This document shows, piece by piece, positions 1 through 7,149 of a DNA stretch of 10,393 nt. Origin of the DNA: Elusimicrobia bacterium UBA6262 (GTDB lineage: Bacteria > CAYTYR01 > UBA6262); the NCBI GenBank assembly GCA_002441095.1, contig DJVG01000061.1:27295-37687 (forward strand), in the 5' to 3' direction. The translations under genes were made by a program, and so were the position numbers. The notes below the pieces were generated by a model. It worked only from the letters and a program-made list of their open reading frames with translations, made no database searches and had not been told where the DNA came from. The first letter of the stretch is position 1. The number at the start of each line of letters is the position of its first letter.

Positions 1-3
1 GAT

Positions 4-58
4 GTCCTGATTTTCTGATATCCTGTTAACCTGAGCTTTATTATCCTGATTCTCTGAT
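4..58. repeat. Degenerate CCTGA-type short repeat at window start
   Basis: TCCTGATTTTCTGAT (5-19) recurs as TCCTGATTCTCTGAT (44-58) with one mismatch. Between them are further CCTG cores, at 22-25 and 30-33. Spacing between many cores is 7-8 bp, so this looks like a decayed heptamer/octamer array of the kind seen elsewhere in the window, but with a different core. It lies just upstream of thiM and may continue to the left of the window. No coding potential is evident. Confidence 0.5.
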
Positions 59-96
59 GACCGTCATTAATATACAATCGAAAGGGTTAACTCTTC

Positions 97-888
97 ATGA
101 AAGTATCTAAGCTGTTAGACAAGGTCAGAAAGCAAAAACCAATAGTTCATCACCTGACTAACTGGGTGACTATCTATGATTGCGCTAATATCGTCAAGTC
201 CTTTGGTGCGTCCCCGGTGATGGCACATGCGCCTGAAGAAGTAGCTGATATGGCGAAAATTGCCTCTGCCTTAGTGTTAAACATCGGCACCTTGACCACT
301 GATTTTATTGAAGCGATGAAACTGGCGGCTATGAGCGCTAACAGCAAAGGAATCCCGGTCATATTAGATGTGTGCGGAGCCGGAGCCACTCCTTTCCGGG
401 ATATTAAGTGCTTTGAATTATTGGATCAGGTGCGTATTAATATTATTAAAGGCAATGCTTCAGAAATAGCGAAGATCGCTGGGGAAAATGTGCAAACCAA
501 AGGAGTAGATGCTGGGAAAGTTGAAAAGAACTTGGTCAGTGTAGCCCGGCACTTAGCCCAGGCCAGGAAGGCGACAGTAGTCATCACTGGTAAGGAAGAT
601 ATCGTCGCTGATCAAAGCAAAACATTTATAGTCCGGAACGGTGACGAAATGATGACTCATGTCGTTGGTACAGGATGTATGGCGGCTTCGGTCATCGGGA
701 CTTTTACCGCTGTGCATAGTGACCTGGCAGAAGCTGCCGCAGCCGGGCTGGCCTGCTATGAAATTGCGGCTGAGCAGGCCGCCGGAAAAGCCAATGGACC
801 GGCTGATTTTAAAGTTAAGATGTTTGATGCTGTTTTCAACCTTAACGGTAAAACAGCTGATCTCAAACAACGGATCATAAAAAAGTGA
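97..888 (+). CDS. thiM: Hydroxyethylthiazole kinase ThiM
   Basis: ATP-dependent kinase that phosphorylates the thiazole moiety (4-methyl-5-hydroxyethylthiazole) for salvage into thiamine; a cytoplasmic ribokinase-fold enzyme. The 263 residues match the family's usual length of about 260-270. Visible motifs are VHHLTN at 17-22 in the substrate-binding N-terminus, NIGTL at 62-66, GNASEI at 119-124, and the anion-hole/catalytic GTGC at 191-194, with C194 matching the cysteine conserved in ThiM proteins. The motif usually read as DPVGxGAT is here DVCGAGAT (91-98), a local departure. The ATG at 97 follows AAAGGG (81-86) at a 10-nt spacing, a modest ribosome site. The stop overlaps the thiE start as GTGA, so the two are co-translated. 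No thiD is seen, so the pyrimidine substrate for ThiE must come from elsewhere. No recognisable TPP riboswitch lies in the 96 bases available upstream. Confidence 0.95.
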   Translation: MKVSKLLDKVRKQKPIVHHLTNWVTIYDCANIVKSFGASPVMAHAPEEVADMAKIASALVLNIGTLTTDFIEAMKLAAMSANSKGIPVILDVCGAGATPFRDIKCFELLDQVRINIIKGNASEIAKIAGENVQTKGVDAGKVEKNLVSVARHLAQARKATVVITGKEDIVADQSKTFIVRNGDEMMTHVVGTGCMAASVIGTFTAVHSDLAEAAAAGLACYEIAAEQAAGKANGPADFKVKMFDAVFNLNGKTADLKQRIIKK

Positions 889-1499
889 AAGGCTATTACT
901 TTGTCACTGCTGCCGGATTAAGCCATGCCGGTATTATAGCTGATGTGAAAAAGGCTATCCAGGCTGGTGTGAAAGTTGTGCAATACCGGAATAAAACCGG
1001 TACTACAGCAGAAATGTATAAAGAAGCAGCAGCTTTGCGCCGTCTCTGTAAAAAAACGTATTTACTGATCAATGACCGGGTCGATATCGCCCTGGCCGTA
1101 GGGGCAGACGGTGTCCATTTAGGACAGGAAGATATGCCGGCCAGGGAAGCCAGGCGTTTATTAGGCCAGAAAAAAATTATTGGCCTTACTGTCCATTCCC
1201 TGCCAGAGGCCAAAGAAGCGCAAAAGCTGGGGGTTGATTATATCGGCTTGTCCCCGATCTTTGCCACTGCTACTAAGCTTGATGCCGGAATGCCAGCCGG
1301 GGTGTCGTTGATAAAGAAGATCAAAAAAGAGGTATCCCTGCCATTGGTAGCTATCGGCGGGATCACCCTGAAAAACGCTCCCCAGGTGATTGCGGCCGGC
1401 GCTGATGCTGTCTGCGCCATCTCCGCGGTCATCACCAAAAAAGACGTTAAAAAGGAAATATTGAAATTCCAGAAATTATTTGATATCAAAACTCGCTAA
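885..1499 (+). CDS. thiE: Thiamine-phosphate synthase ThiE
   Basis: Joins HMP pyrophosphate to thiazole phosphate to give thiamine phosphate; a cytoplasmic TIM-barrel enzyme. The 204 residues are normal for the family. Motifs in order are QYRNK at 33-37 (family QxRxK, pyrophosphate contact), NDR at 63-65, DGVHLGQED at 75-83 (Mg/pyrophosphate binding), GLTVHS at 100-105, SPIFATATK at 123-131 (family GPIFxTxTK), AIGGI at 156-160 and AISAV at 178-182. The start is a GTG inside the thiM stop (GTGA, 885-888), giving MKGYYFVT, the expected first beta strand; translation is probably coupled to thiM. The last codons and the stop (AAA ACT CGC TAA) lie inside the heptamer repeat array that begins at about 1488, so the C-terminal residues appear to be repeat-derived. 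With ThiM it completes two adjacent salvage steps. Confidence 0.95.
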   Translation: MKGYYFVTAAGLSHAGIIADVKKAIQAGVKVVQYRNKTGTTAEMYKEAAALRRLCKKTYLLINDRVDIALAVGADGVHLGQEDMPAREARRLLGQKKIIGLTVHSLPEAKEAQKLGVDYIGLSPIFATATKLDAGMPAGVSLIKKIKKEVSLPLVAIGGITLKNAPQVIAAGADAVCAISAVITKKDVKKEILKFQKLFDIKTR

Positions 1500-1527
1500 C
1501 TCGTAACCCGAAACTCGCAACTTCTTT
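1488..1527 (+). repeat. Heptamer tandem array, NAACYCG family (copy 1)
   Basis: Five imperfect 7-8 bp units read AAACTCG, CTAACTCG, TAACCCG, AAACTCG, CAACTTC, followed by TTTT. The array starts inside the last codons of thiE and ends a few bases before the GGAG ribosome site of the next gene. The same family occurs in both orientations at 7431-7520. All units here point the same way, so no strong hairpin forms, although the array ends in a T-rich tract. Its function is unknown. Confidence 0.8.
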
Positions 1528-1539
1528 TATGGAGTTAAA

Positions 1540-3471
1540 ATGGAACAGCTGCCCCAACCAAAATTTAAACTGGAAATCCCTGGCTCTGATACGGTTGTTG
1601 ATTACCGGGTCTATGGTGAGTTCAAGAATGTGGGTACCTTTGATTATGAATACATCATCAAGGATAAAGCTGGCCTGGCTAAGGCGGTAGGACAGGGTAT
1701 TTTCCCTCATGAGTATGATTACAGCCAGGATTCTTACTACCAAAACATGAAAAGCAAAGGTTTATTGGAAGGTAATCCCTGGGATCATATCTATACTGAT
1801 AATCCGCAAGCTGATTTTTTTATCTGGGCGAGTACCGATAATATTGAGCGGGGAGTGCGGCAGTTTTTTATCGGGGAGATTTTCCAGTATGCCGGTTTAA
1901 TATCCCAGGCGGTAAAAGCATTTTATGCTGCCCTGGTCCATTATCCACGCAGTATCTGCTGGTCCAATGACAACCGAAGTTTTTTCTGGTTTGTCGGCCA
2001 GGCGGCCATTGTGAAGATCAGCCATCTCTGCCGGCAATACCCTGAGCTTGGGGTGCGCCTGGAAGGGGCTGATTTTAATATTGGCGGTCATCGTGAATTT
2101 CCCTTGCGTAATCTTGATCTGGGCAAGGAAAAAATCGAGATCATCCCCGGCTTTTTCACCCCGTGGGGCAGGAATGAGCGGGTCAAGGAAGAGAAAGACC
2201 TGAACTCCATGGAAATAACCAAGACAGTGGGCACCGGGAAAGTCCAATTAGTGCAATTTAGCAATCGGCATTGGCAGCTACGCGTTGATGGGAAACCATT
2301 CTTCATCAAGGGTATGACATATGCGCCAACCAGGGTCGGCGAAACTCCTTTTCCGGAAACTTTGGCCAAATTCCCCAATGCTATACCCAAGGCCAACTGG
2401 ATGTGGCAGGATACCAATAATAACGGTAAAATAGATGCCCCATATGAAAGCTGGGTAGATAAGAACCGCAACCGGGTCCAGGATGAGGATGAACCAGTAG
2501 TTGGGGATTTCAAATTATTGAAAGATATGGGCTGTAATTGCCTCCGTTTTTATCACGAACCGGAGCATAATAAATATAATTATGCCTATCTTAATAAGCC
2601 GCTGCTGAGGGATATGTATGTGCGTTATGGGATCCGGGTAGCGCTGGGAGATTTCCTGGGAGCTTATTGCCTGGGGTCAGGCGCTGATCCAGCCAATGGG
2701 ACAGATTATACTGATCCGGCGCAATGCGCCAGGATGAAAAAAATAGTGGAAGACATGGTTCTTGATAACCGGGATGAGCCCTACATATTATTATGGGTCC
2801 TGGGGAATGAAAACAATATGCCGGCGGTCAATAGCATTAATGCGGTGCGCACCAATGCTTATGCTAATCCGGCGGCTTACCTTAATTTTGTCAATGAAGT
2901 AGCCAAAATGATCCACCAGCTTGATCCAAATCATCCAGTAGTTACTTGCAACAATGATGTGGTCCATCTTAATCATTTGCGGGACTTGGCTCCGGATATT
3001 GATATCTTTGGTGTTAATGCCTATAAGGGATCAGCAGGGTTTGGCGAGTTATGGCAGCAGGTATACCGGATCTATGACAAACCGATACTGGTGACTGAAT
3101 ATGGCTGTGATTGCTATCATCCCGGCCAGGGAGTGAACGAAGGGGAGCAAGCCATTTATCATGAAGCCTCCTGGAAAGACATCCTTTATAACCGGGCCGG
3201 CCGCGGCGGATATGGAAATTCTATCGGCGGCATTGTTTTTGAGTGGTTGGATGAATGGTGGAAGTCCAACCGCGAGACCTCGCCTTTTGAGCATGACACG
3301 ACACACAATGATTTATTTATTTTGCCTGACGGTACAGTCAGTGAAGAGTGGTTTGGCCTCTGCGGCCAGGGTGACGGCAAGCAATCGCCATTCTTGCGGG
3401 AACTGCGCCGGGCTTACTACCTCTATAAGACCATGTGGACTGAGTGGCCGCTTTGGGAGCCAAAGAAATAG
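1540..3471 (+). CDS. GH2-like TIM-barrel glycosidase with TPR-like N-terminal region
   Basis: Probable retaining glycoside hydrolase of the GH2 type (clan GH-A); substrate not predictable. The 643 residues have no signal peptide or membrane segment, so it should be cytoplasmic. Residues 1-95 resemble nothing I recognise. Residues 102-136 (ERGVRQFFIGEIFQ, then AVKAFYAALVHYP) look like a tetratricopeptide helix pair. The barrel opens at GKPFFIKGMTY (251-261), a typical GH2 beta-1 strand. The likely acid/base is E424 in LGNEN (421-425) and the likely nucleophile is E520 in LVTEYG (517-522). Two acidic loops, DTNNNGKID (291-299) and DKNRNRVQDEDE (307-318), resemble calcium-binding EF-hand or dockerin loops and sit early in the barrel. 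The usual N-terminal jelly-roll of GH2 is not evident. The ATG at 1540 follows GGAG (1531-1534) with a 5-nt gap. It is separated from the next gene by 8 nt. GH2 membership is fairly secure; activity is not. Confidence 0.82.
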   Translation: MEQLPQPKFKLEIPGSDTVVDYRVYGEFKNVGTFDYEYIIKDKAGLAKAVGQGIFPHEYDYSQDSYYQNMKSKGLLEGNPWDHIYTDNPQADFFIWASTDNIERGVRQFFIGEIFQYAGLISQAVKAFYAALVHYPRSICWSNDNRSFFWFVGQAAIVKISHLCRQYPELGVRLEGADFNIGGHREFPLRNLDLGKEKIEIIPGFFTPWGRNERVKEEKDLNSMEITKTVGTGKVQLVQFSNRHWQLRVDGKPFFIKGMTYAPTRVGETPFPETLAKFPNAIPKANWMWQDTNNNGKIDAPYESWVDKNRNRVQDEDEPVVGDFKLLKDMGCNCLRFYHEPEHNKYNYAYLNKPLLRDMYVRYGIRVALGDFLGAYCLGSGADPANGTDYTDPAQCARMKKIVEDMVLDNRDEPYILLWVLGNENNMPAVNSINAVRTNAYANPAAYLNFVNEVAKMIHQLDPNHPVVTCNNDVVHLNHLRDLAPDIDIFGVNAYKGSAGFGELWQQVYRIYDKPILVTEYGCDCYHPGQGVNEGEQAIYHEASWKDILYNRAGRGGYGNSIGGIVFEWLDEWWKSNRETSPFEHDTTHNDLFILPDGTVSEEWFGLCGQGDGKQSPFLRELRRAYYLYKTMWTEWPLWEPKK

Positions 3472-3479
3472 GAGTTAGC

Positions 3480-5132
3480 ATGTACAGTATCATCGGGGTG
3501 TTGTTTTGGCTGGTCATAATTTATATTATTGTCAGGAAATTTATTGGACATAACAGGAAACATTATGGTTGGCTGCAAAAACAGATCGTTACCTGGGAAA
3601 AAGGTAAGCTTATTTCCACAGAGCAAGGCACTGCTATTTTAGCCAGCTACAACTTGAAACGGGTAGATACTGACAGAAAACTGGATACCGTTAAAATATT
3701 GACTTTGATCGGGGCGATTTTTGTTGGCTTGGGTATAATTTTTATGGTAGCCAGCAATTGGCAGGAAATACCAAAGATAGTGCGCACCGCTATGCTTTTA
3801 GGTCTTACCTTGGGAACTTTATATGCCGGGTATTATGTATCTTATGAAAGAACAGATTATCCCTTATTGGGTAAAAGCTTATTTTTACTAGCCGGATTGT
3901 TCTGGGGCGGCAGCATTGCCTTGATCACCCAAATTTACAATATCCCAACCTCTAAGAACTGGTTTATTTTCCTGCTCTGGGCTTTCCCTATTTTGCCGGT
4001 GGCCTATTTCTTTAAGAATGAATATACTTATATTTTATCTTCAGCGCTATTCTTGATCTGGAATATTACTTACAGTATCAGTAATCAAGCGGCCAACTAT
4101 TATTATCTAATACTGGTTTTCTTGCTGCTTCTGCCCATATCCAGGTTGTTTATTAAGTGGGAGTGGGTGAATGTGCTAAGCCTGGTCATTGCCGCGGGGT
4201 GTGCTGTTTTTCTTAAGCAGGACTATTTTGTTTTGATTGCCAGCGCCGGCTTGCTGGTATATTATCTATGGGTCAGGAAACAGGAAATTTACCTCTTGGC
4301 CGCTGCCCTGTGTTTTCCCCTCTGGCTGGTTGCTTTCTTCGTGATCCGGCAAACGACCCCAAATTATTACTTCCTCTTGCCTCTGGCCCTGCTCTTTTAC
4401 CTGTCTTATAAAGCCGGGTCCAAAGCTGTTGTCACTATCAATCTGGTCAGCGCCCTGGTCTGGCTTAATTTAACCTTAGCCGTTTATATGAATATTGTAC
4501 GGCAGGCAAATGAGTTTATATCATTTAGCCTCTTACATTCACTGATCGGCGCGGTCTTGTTTGCTATCGGTATGCTGCATAAAAACTGGCATGAGGAGCA
4601 GGCCAGTATCTATAAGTTCACCGGCTTTATCCTGTGTTTTATATTTGCCTATATTTTGGCTTTTAAGGAAGTGTTTGTTTCCCGCAGGCCGCTGGCACCG
4701 GGGATTATGCAATTTAACTCATTATTCATGTTTTTAGTGTTTATCGCCTTAATGGCCATATTGTTCTGGCAAGGCTACTTTAAAAATAAAATCGGCAAAT
4801 TAGAGTTTATTGGCCTATTGGTATCCACGGTGGGAAGTATGCTGATCCTTTCAAATCCGGCGGCGGCGCTGGTGAATACTATTATTGCTAATATTATCTT
4901 GGTCGTTTTTGCCGTTCTTTGTCTCTTCAGCGGGGTGGAAGCGCAAAATCCGTTATTGTTTAATTGCGGGGTAGCATTTTTTGTCTTATTTATTATCACC
5001 CGGTATGTAGATATTTTCTGGAAACTTCAGGAGAAGTCCATCTTCTTCCTGGTCAGCGGCATCTTTCTGATCTTTGGCGGCATGTATTTGGAAAAAAAGC
5101 GGCGGCAGATCATTGAAAGGATGAAAAGTTAA
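3480..5132 (+). CDS. Polytopic membrane protein with DUF2157 domain
   Basis: Integral membrane protein of unknown role. I place the start at the ATG at 3480 (550 residues), because GGAG at 3471-3474 lies 5 nt upstream, the same layout as the preceding gene. A GTG at 3444 would add 12 residues that overlap the glycosidase gene and has no ribosome site. The N-terminus has one membrane segment (about 3-22), then a short soluble helical part (29-70, YGWLQKQI...LISTEQ), then ASNWQEIPKIVR (91-102), a hallmark of DUF2157. About 17-19 hydrophobic segments follow, ending in a basic tail (KKRRQ). The C-terminal half resembles the DUF4401-type region often fused or adjacent to DUF2157. The stop overlaps the next start as TAATG, so it is coupled to the GDYXXLXY gene, its standard partner in many bacteria. 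No catalytic residues stand out. Confidence 0.88.
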   Translation: MYSIIGVLFWLVIIYIIVRKFIGHNRKHYGWLQKQIVTWEKGKLISTEQGTAILASYNLKRVDTDRKLDTVKILTLIGAIFVGLGIIFMVASNWQEIPKIVRTAMLLGLTLGTLYAGYYVSYERTDYPLLGKSLFLLAGLFWGGSIALITQIYNIPTSKNWFIFLLWAFPILPVAYFFKNEYTYILSSALFLIWNITYSISNQAANYYYLILVFLLLLPISRLFIKWEWVNVLSLVIAAGCAVFLKQDYFVLIASAGLLVYYLWVRKQEIYLLAAALCFPLWLVAFFVIRQTTPNYYFLLPLALLFYLSYKAGSKAVVTINLVSALVWLNLTLAVYMNIVRQANEFISFSLLHSLIGAVLFAIGMLHKNWHEEQASIYKFTGFILCFIFAYILAFKEVFVSRRPLAPGIMQFNSLFMFLVFIALMAILFWQGYFKNKIGKLEFIGLLVSTVGSMLILSNPAAALVNTIIANIILVVFAVLCLFSGVEAQNPLLFNCGVAFFVLFIITRYVDIFWKLQEKSIFFLVSGIFLIFGGMYLEKKRRQIIERMKS

Positions 5133-5668
5133 TGAGCAAAAAAGCTATTACTTTGGTTATTGCTGCGGCTTGGCTTGTCATTGCTCTAACTATTATTATC
5201 TCCAAGGAACGGATCCTGTCCACCGGCAATATGATCATGTTGGAAACTGAGCCTGTTGACCCCCGTGATTTGCTGCGGGGTGATTATGTTATCCTGAATT
5301 ATAAGATCAGCAATATTGATATAGCTCGTCTGGCCAGGGAACCTGGCAACTACTCCCGCGGACAACAGATAAATATTAATCTGGAACCCATAGGGAAATT
5401 CTGGCAGCCAAAGGCGGTGTGGTTAAGGACTAAACCATCCGGCGGAGTTAATATTAAAGGTGTAGTCAGGAACAGCCAGGGGCCAGCGCTCAGTATTGAA
5501 TACGGGATAGAAAGCTATTTTGTTCCTGAAGGAAAGGGCGCTAATATCGAAGCTGCGATAAGAAGAACTGCCCAGGGGAAAGTAGCGGTAGAAGTTGCTG
5601 TTGATAACAGCGGCCGGGCCATGATCAATCGGGTATTAATTGATGATTTGCCTGTAAAATTTGATTAG
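5132..5668 (+). CDS. GDYXXLXY-motif membrane-anchored protein
   Basis: 178-residue protein of the GDYXXLXY family; its biochemical role is unknown. A single N-terminal membrane segment (about 6-23, ITLVIAAAWLVIALTIII) anchors it, with the rest probably outside the cytoplasmic membrane. The family signature is exact: GDYVILNY at 50-57, preceded by VDPRDLLR. The remainder is beta-rich with no cysteines. It starts at an ATG sharing one base with the DUF2157 stop (TAATG, 5130-5134), with GAAAGG (5115-5120) upstream inside the DUF2157 gene, so the two are co-translated. In other bacteria this family lies beside DUF2157/DUF4401 genes, which suggests a membrane complex. Its TAG stop (5666-5668) overlaps the stop of the convergent PilZ gene, leaving no room for a separate terminator. 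Confidence 0.9.
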   Translation: MSKKAITLVIAAAWLVIALTIIISKERILSTGNMIMLETEPVDPRDLLRGDYVILNYKISNIDIARLAREPGNYSRGQQININLEPIGKFWQPKAVWLRTKPSGGVNIKGVVRNSQGPALSIEYGIESYFVPEGKGANIEAAIRRTAQGKVAVEVAVDNSGRAMINRVLIDDLPVKFD

Positions 5669-6021
5669 CTGATAGGCAGGTCGGAACTGACCGACATGAA
5701 ATTAATAGAATCGACCAGTTTTTTCAGGTGGTAGGCATTATAATTGGTAATTTCTACGCCGATATGGTAACCGTCAGGAGAGCTGTTGACATATTTGATC
5801 TCACCCATGATGCTGGAGAACTTTTTGCCATCCTTGAAATCAAAGTTCATATTAATGACTTTACCCTTGGTATAGTGGGTAGAAGTTAAAATACCTGCGC
5901 CCTGCAGATTGATATCCATGATCGTGCCGGTGAATTTGACTTCAGCCTGGAAGTTATCGTTAAAAGTTACCGGTAATTTAGCTTTATAGCGGGGTAATTT
6001 GCGTTTTTCAGTCACAAACAT
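5665..6021 (-). CDS. PilZ-domain protein, probable c-di-GMP receptor
   Basis: 118-residue stand-alone PilZ domain, probably a soluble cyclic-di-GMP effector. The RxxxR motif is R7-KLP-R11 near the N-terminus, and the second motif reads DINLQG (36-41), the DxSxxG signature with Ser replaced by Asn, a change also found in other PilZ proteins. YHIGVEI (85-91) matches the conserved late beta strand (family xxGVEF). The domain fills the whole protein, so any output would be through a partner. The ATG at 6021 is preceded on the - strand by AGAAAGGAC, a good ribosome site. It is transcribed away from DUF502 and toward the GDYXXLXY gene, with stop codons overlapping (TTAG, 5665-5668). Ligand binding is inferred from the two motifs. 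Confidence 0.85.
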   Translation of the reverse strand: MFVTEKRKLPRYKAKLPVTFNDNFQAEVKFTGTIMDINLQGAGILTSTHYTKGKVINMNFDFKDGKKFSSIMGEIKYVNSSPDGYHIGVEITNYNAYHLKKLVDSINFMSVSSDLPIS

Positions 6022-6047
6022 AGTCCTTTCTGGTGAGAAGTTATATT

Positions 6048-6077
6048 TTTTTACCTTATTTGACTATCAGCTGTCAA
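6048..6077 (-). promoter_or_regulatory. Possible promoter for the PilZ gene
   Basis: On the - strand TTGACA (6077 to 6072) is a perfect -35 box. The best -10 is TAAAAA (6053 to 6048) after an 18-bp spacer, or GTAAAA after 17 bp; both are weak. The -35 faces the + strand -35 of the DUF502 promoter. Confidence 0.4.
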
Positions 6078-6087
6078 GAGATATTAC
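6060..6087 (+). promoter_or_regulatory. Probable promoter for the DUF502 gene
   Basis: TTGACT (6060-6065, 5 of 6 consensus) and TATTAC (6082-6087, 4 of 6) are separated by 16 bp. The start codon is about 30 nt downstream of the -10. TTGAC (6060-6064) and GTCAA (6073-6077) form an inverted repeat with an 8-bp centre shared with the opposite promoter. Confidence 0.5.
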
Positions 6088-6116
6088 CATTACTACACAA
6101 GAGGAGAAGCCAGTGT

Positions 6117-6770
6117 ATGGAAACCAAAATAACTTTTTCTAAATTTAAACAATATTTTCTCTCCGGCTTAGCGATCCTGTTCCCGGTCTTTGTGACTTTA
6201 TGGATATTAAAGATATTATTCCAGATCTCTGACGGTTTCCTGGGTAGTTTTATTAATGATTACCTGTATGCAGAGTATGGCTACTATATCCCCGGGCTGG
6301 GTATCGTGATCATGGTCTTATTGATCCTGCTGGCCGGGTATCTCACCAATAAGGTTTTTGCCCGCCGCTTTTTCCCGAAGTTTGAACGCTGGCTGATGAA
6401 ATTTCCCTTAGTGCGGAATATTTATCCTTCAGCCAAGCAACTGGGCATGTTTATCTTTAATGAATCCAGCAAAGCTAAGTTCAGCCGGGCGGTTTTAGTC
6501 CCCTGGCCGCATCAGGATTGCTATACCCTGGGATTTATCATGAATGAAGAGATCACCTGCGACCGTTTTACTGCCGGCCAAAAATATTATACAGTTTTTG
6601 TAACAACCGTGCCCAATCCTCTTACCGGGTTTATCAGTTTTTACAAGACTGAAGATACTATTTTATTAGATATAAAGGTGGATGAAGCCCTTAAGATCAT
6701 GATTTCCGGTGGTGTGATCTCTCCCAAAGTATTTAAAACTCAGCCACCACCGCCGCCAACGCAACTATAG
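6117..6770 (+). CDS. DUF502 family inner-membrane protein
   Basis: 217-residue membrane protein of the DUF502 family, whose role is not established. Two membrane segments (about 14-36 and 58-78) frame IPGLG (58-62). The soluble part carries family landmarks: FPLVRNIYPSAKQLG (96-110), TTVPNPLTGF (163-172) and the late EALKIMISGG stretch (190-199). I chose the ATG at 6117 because GAGGAG (6101-6106) lies 10 nt upstream and the protein then has normal family length. An in-frame GTG at 6033 would add 28 residues spanning the promoter. The tail ends in five consecutive prolines (210-214), which usually need EF-P for efficient translation. It is divergent from PilZ, and the next gene is thioredoxin after 48 nt. 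Confidence 0.9.
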   Translation: METKITFSKFKQYFLSGLAILFPVFVTLWILKILFQISDGFLGSFINDYLYAEYGYYIPGLGIVIMVLLILLAGYLTNKVFARRFFPKFERWLMKFPLVRNIYPSAKQLGMFIFNESSKAKFSRAVLVPWPHQDCYTLGFIMNEEITCDRFTAGQKYYTVFVTTVPNPLTGFISFYKTEDTILLDIKVDEALKIMISGGVISPKVFKTQPPPPPTQL

Positions 6771-6818
6771 TTTGGTTTCAATGAAGCAAAAATATTAAAT
6801 TTAGTAAAGGAGGGGAAT

Positions 6819-7142
6819 ATGAGTAACGAAGTGGTTTTAAGCGATGCTACCTTTGAACAGGAAGTATTGCAGTCAGATAAACCGGTGCTGGTTGATTTTT
6901 GGGCGTCCTGGTGCGGGCCTTGTATGATGCTGGGGCCGACCATAGAAGAAGTAGCCAAGGATTTTGCCGGCAAAGCCAAAGTCTGCAAGCTGAACACCGA
7001 CGAAAATGAGGCTACAGCGGCCAAGTACCAGATCAGCGCCATACCTACGTTGCTGTTCTTCAAAGGCGGGCAGGTGGTTGATAAAAGTATTGGCGTAGCC
7101 AATAAGAAAGCAATAGCCGATAAACTGGCTAAATTGCTATAG
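6819..7142 (+). CDS. trxA: Thioredoxin
   Basis: Small cytoplasmic protein-disulfide reductant. At 107 residues it has standard thioredoxin length and a complete fold. The active site is WCGPC at 31-35 (C32, C35), with the buried Asp at D26 (VDFWA), the cis-proline at P76 (IPT) and the GG turn at 83-84. AAAGGAGG (6806-6813) upstream of the ATG at 6819 is the strongest Shine-Dalgarno site in the window, suggesting high expression. The TAG stop is followed after 7 nt by ftrB, and the GAGG ribosome site of ftrB overlaps this stop. No NADPH-thioredoxin reductase (trxB) is adjacent, so its likely electron donor is the FtrB protein. A weak -10-like TATTAA at 6793-6798 might give it its own promoter, but the -35 is poor; otherwise it is read through from DUF502. 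Confidence 0.97.
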   Translation: MSNEVVLSDATFEQEVLQSDKPVLVDFWASWCGPCMMLGPTIEEVAKDFAGKAKVCKLNTDENEATAAKYQISAIPTLLFFKGGQVVDKSIGVANKKAIADKLAKLL

Positions 7143-7149
7143 AGGCATT

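Noticed and set aside
1..96. Possible TPP riboswitch before the thiamine genes (CTGA-rich leader, ACCTGAG at 29-35)
   Set aside because: The conserved CTGAGA and ACCTGATC-type blocks with their expected stems are not arranged properly; the CTGA motifs are explained by the degenerate repeat. The element could still lie upstream of the window.
1488..1527. Repeat array as a CRISPR or CRISPR-like array
   Set aside because: Units are 7-8 bp in direct tandem with no spacers, and there are no cas genes.
2088..2513. 141-residue open frame on the - strand within the glycosidase gene
   Set aside because: No recognisable motif or ribosome site; it mirrors a well-supported + strand gene. The same applies to the other antisense frames in thiM, thiE, the glycosidase, rnfC and rnfD.
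3444..3479. GTG start giving a 12-residue longer DUF2157 protein
   Set aside because: It overlaps the glycosidase gene and has no ribosome site, whereas the ATG at 3480 has GGAG at ideal spacing.
5680..5695. GTCGG-AACTGA-CCGAC hairpin near the convergent stops as a bidirectional terminator
   Set aside because: Only a 5-bp stem, inside pilZ coding sequence, with no T-run on either strand.
6033..6116. GTG start extending DUF502 by 28 residues
   Set aside because: The extension covers the promoter and ribosome site and is not family-like; the ATG at 6117 fits better.
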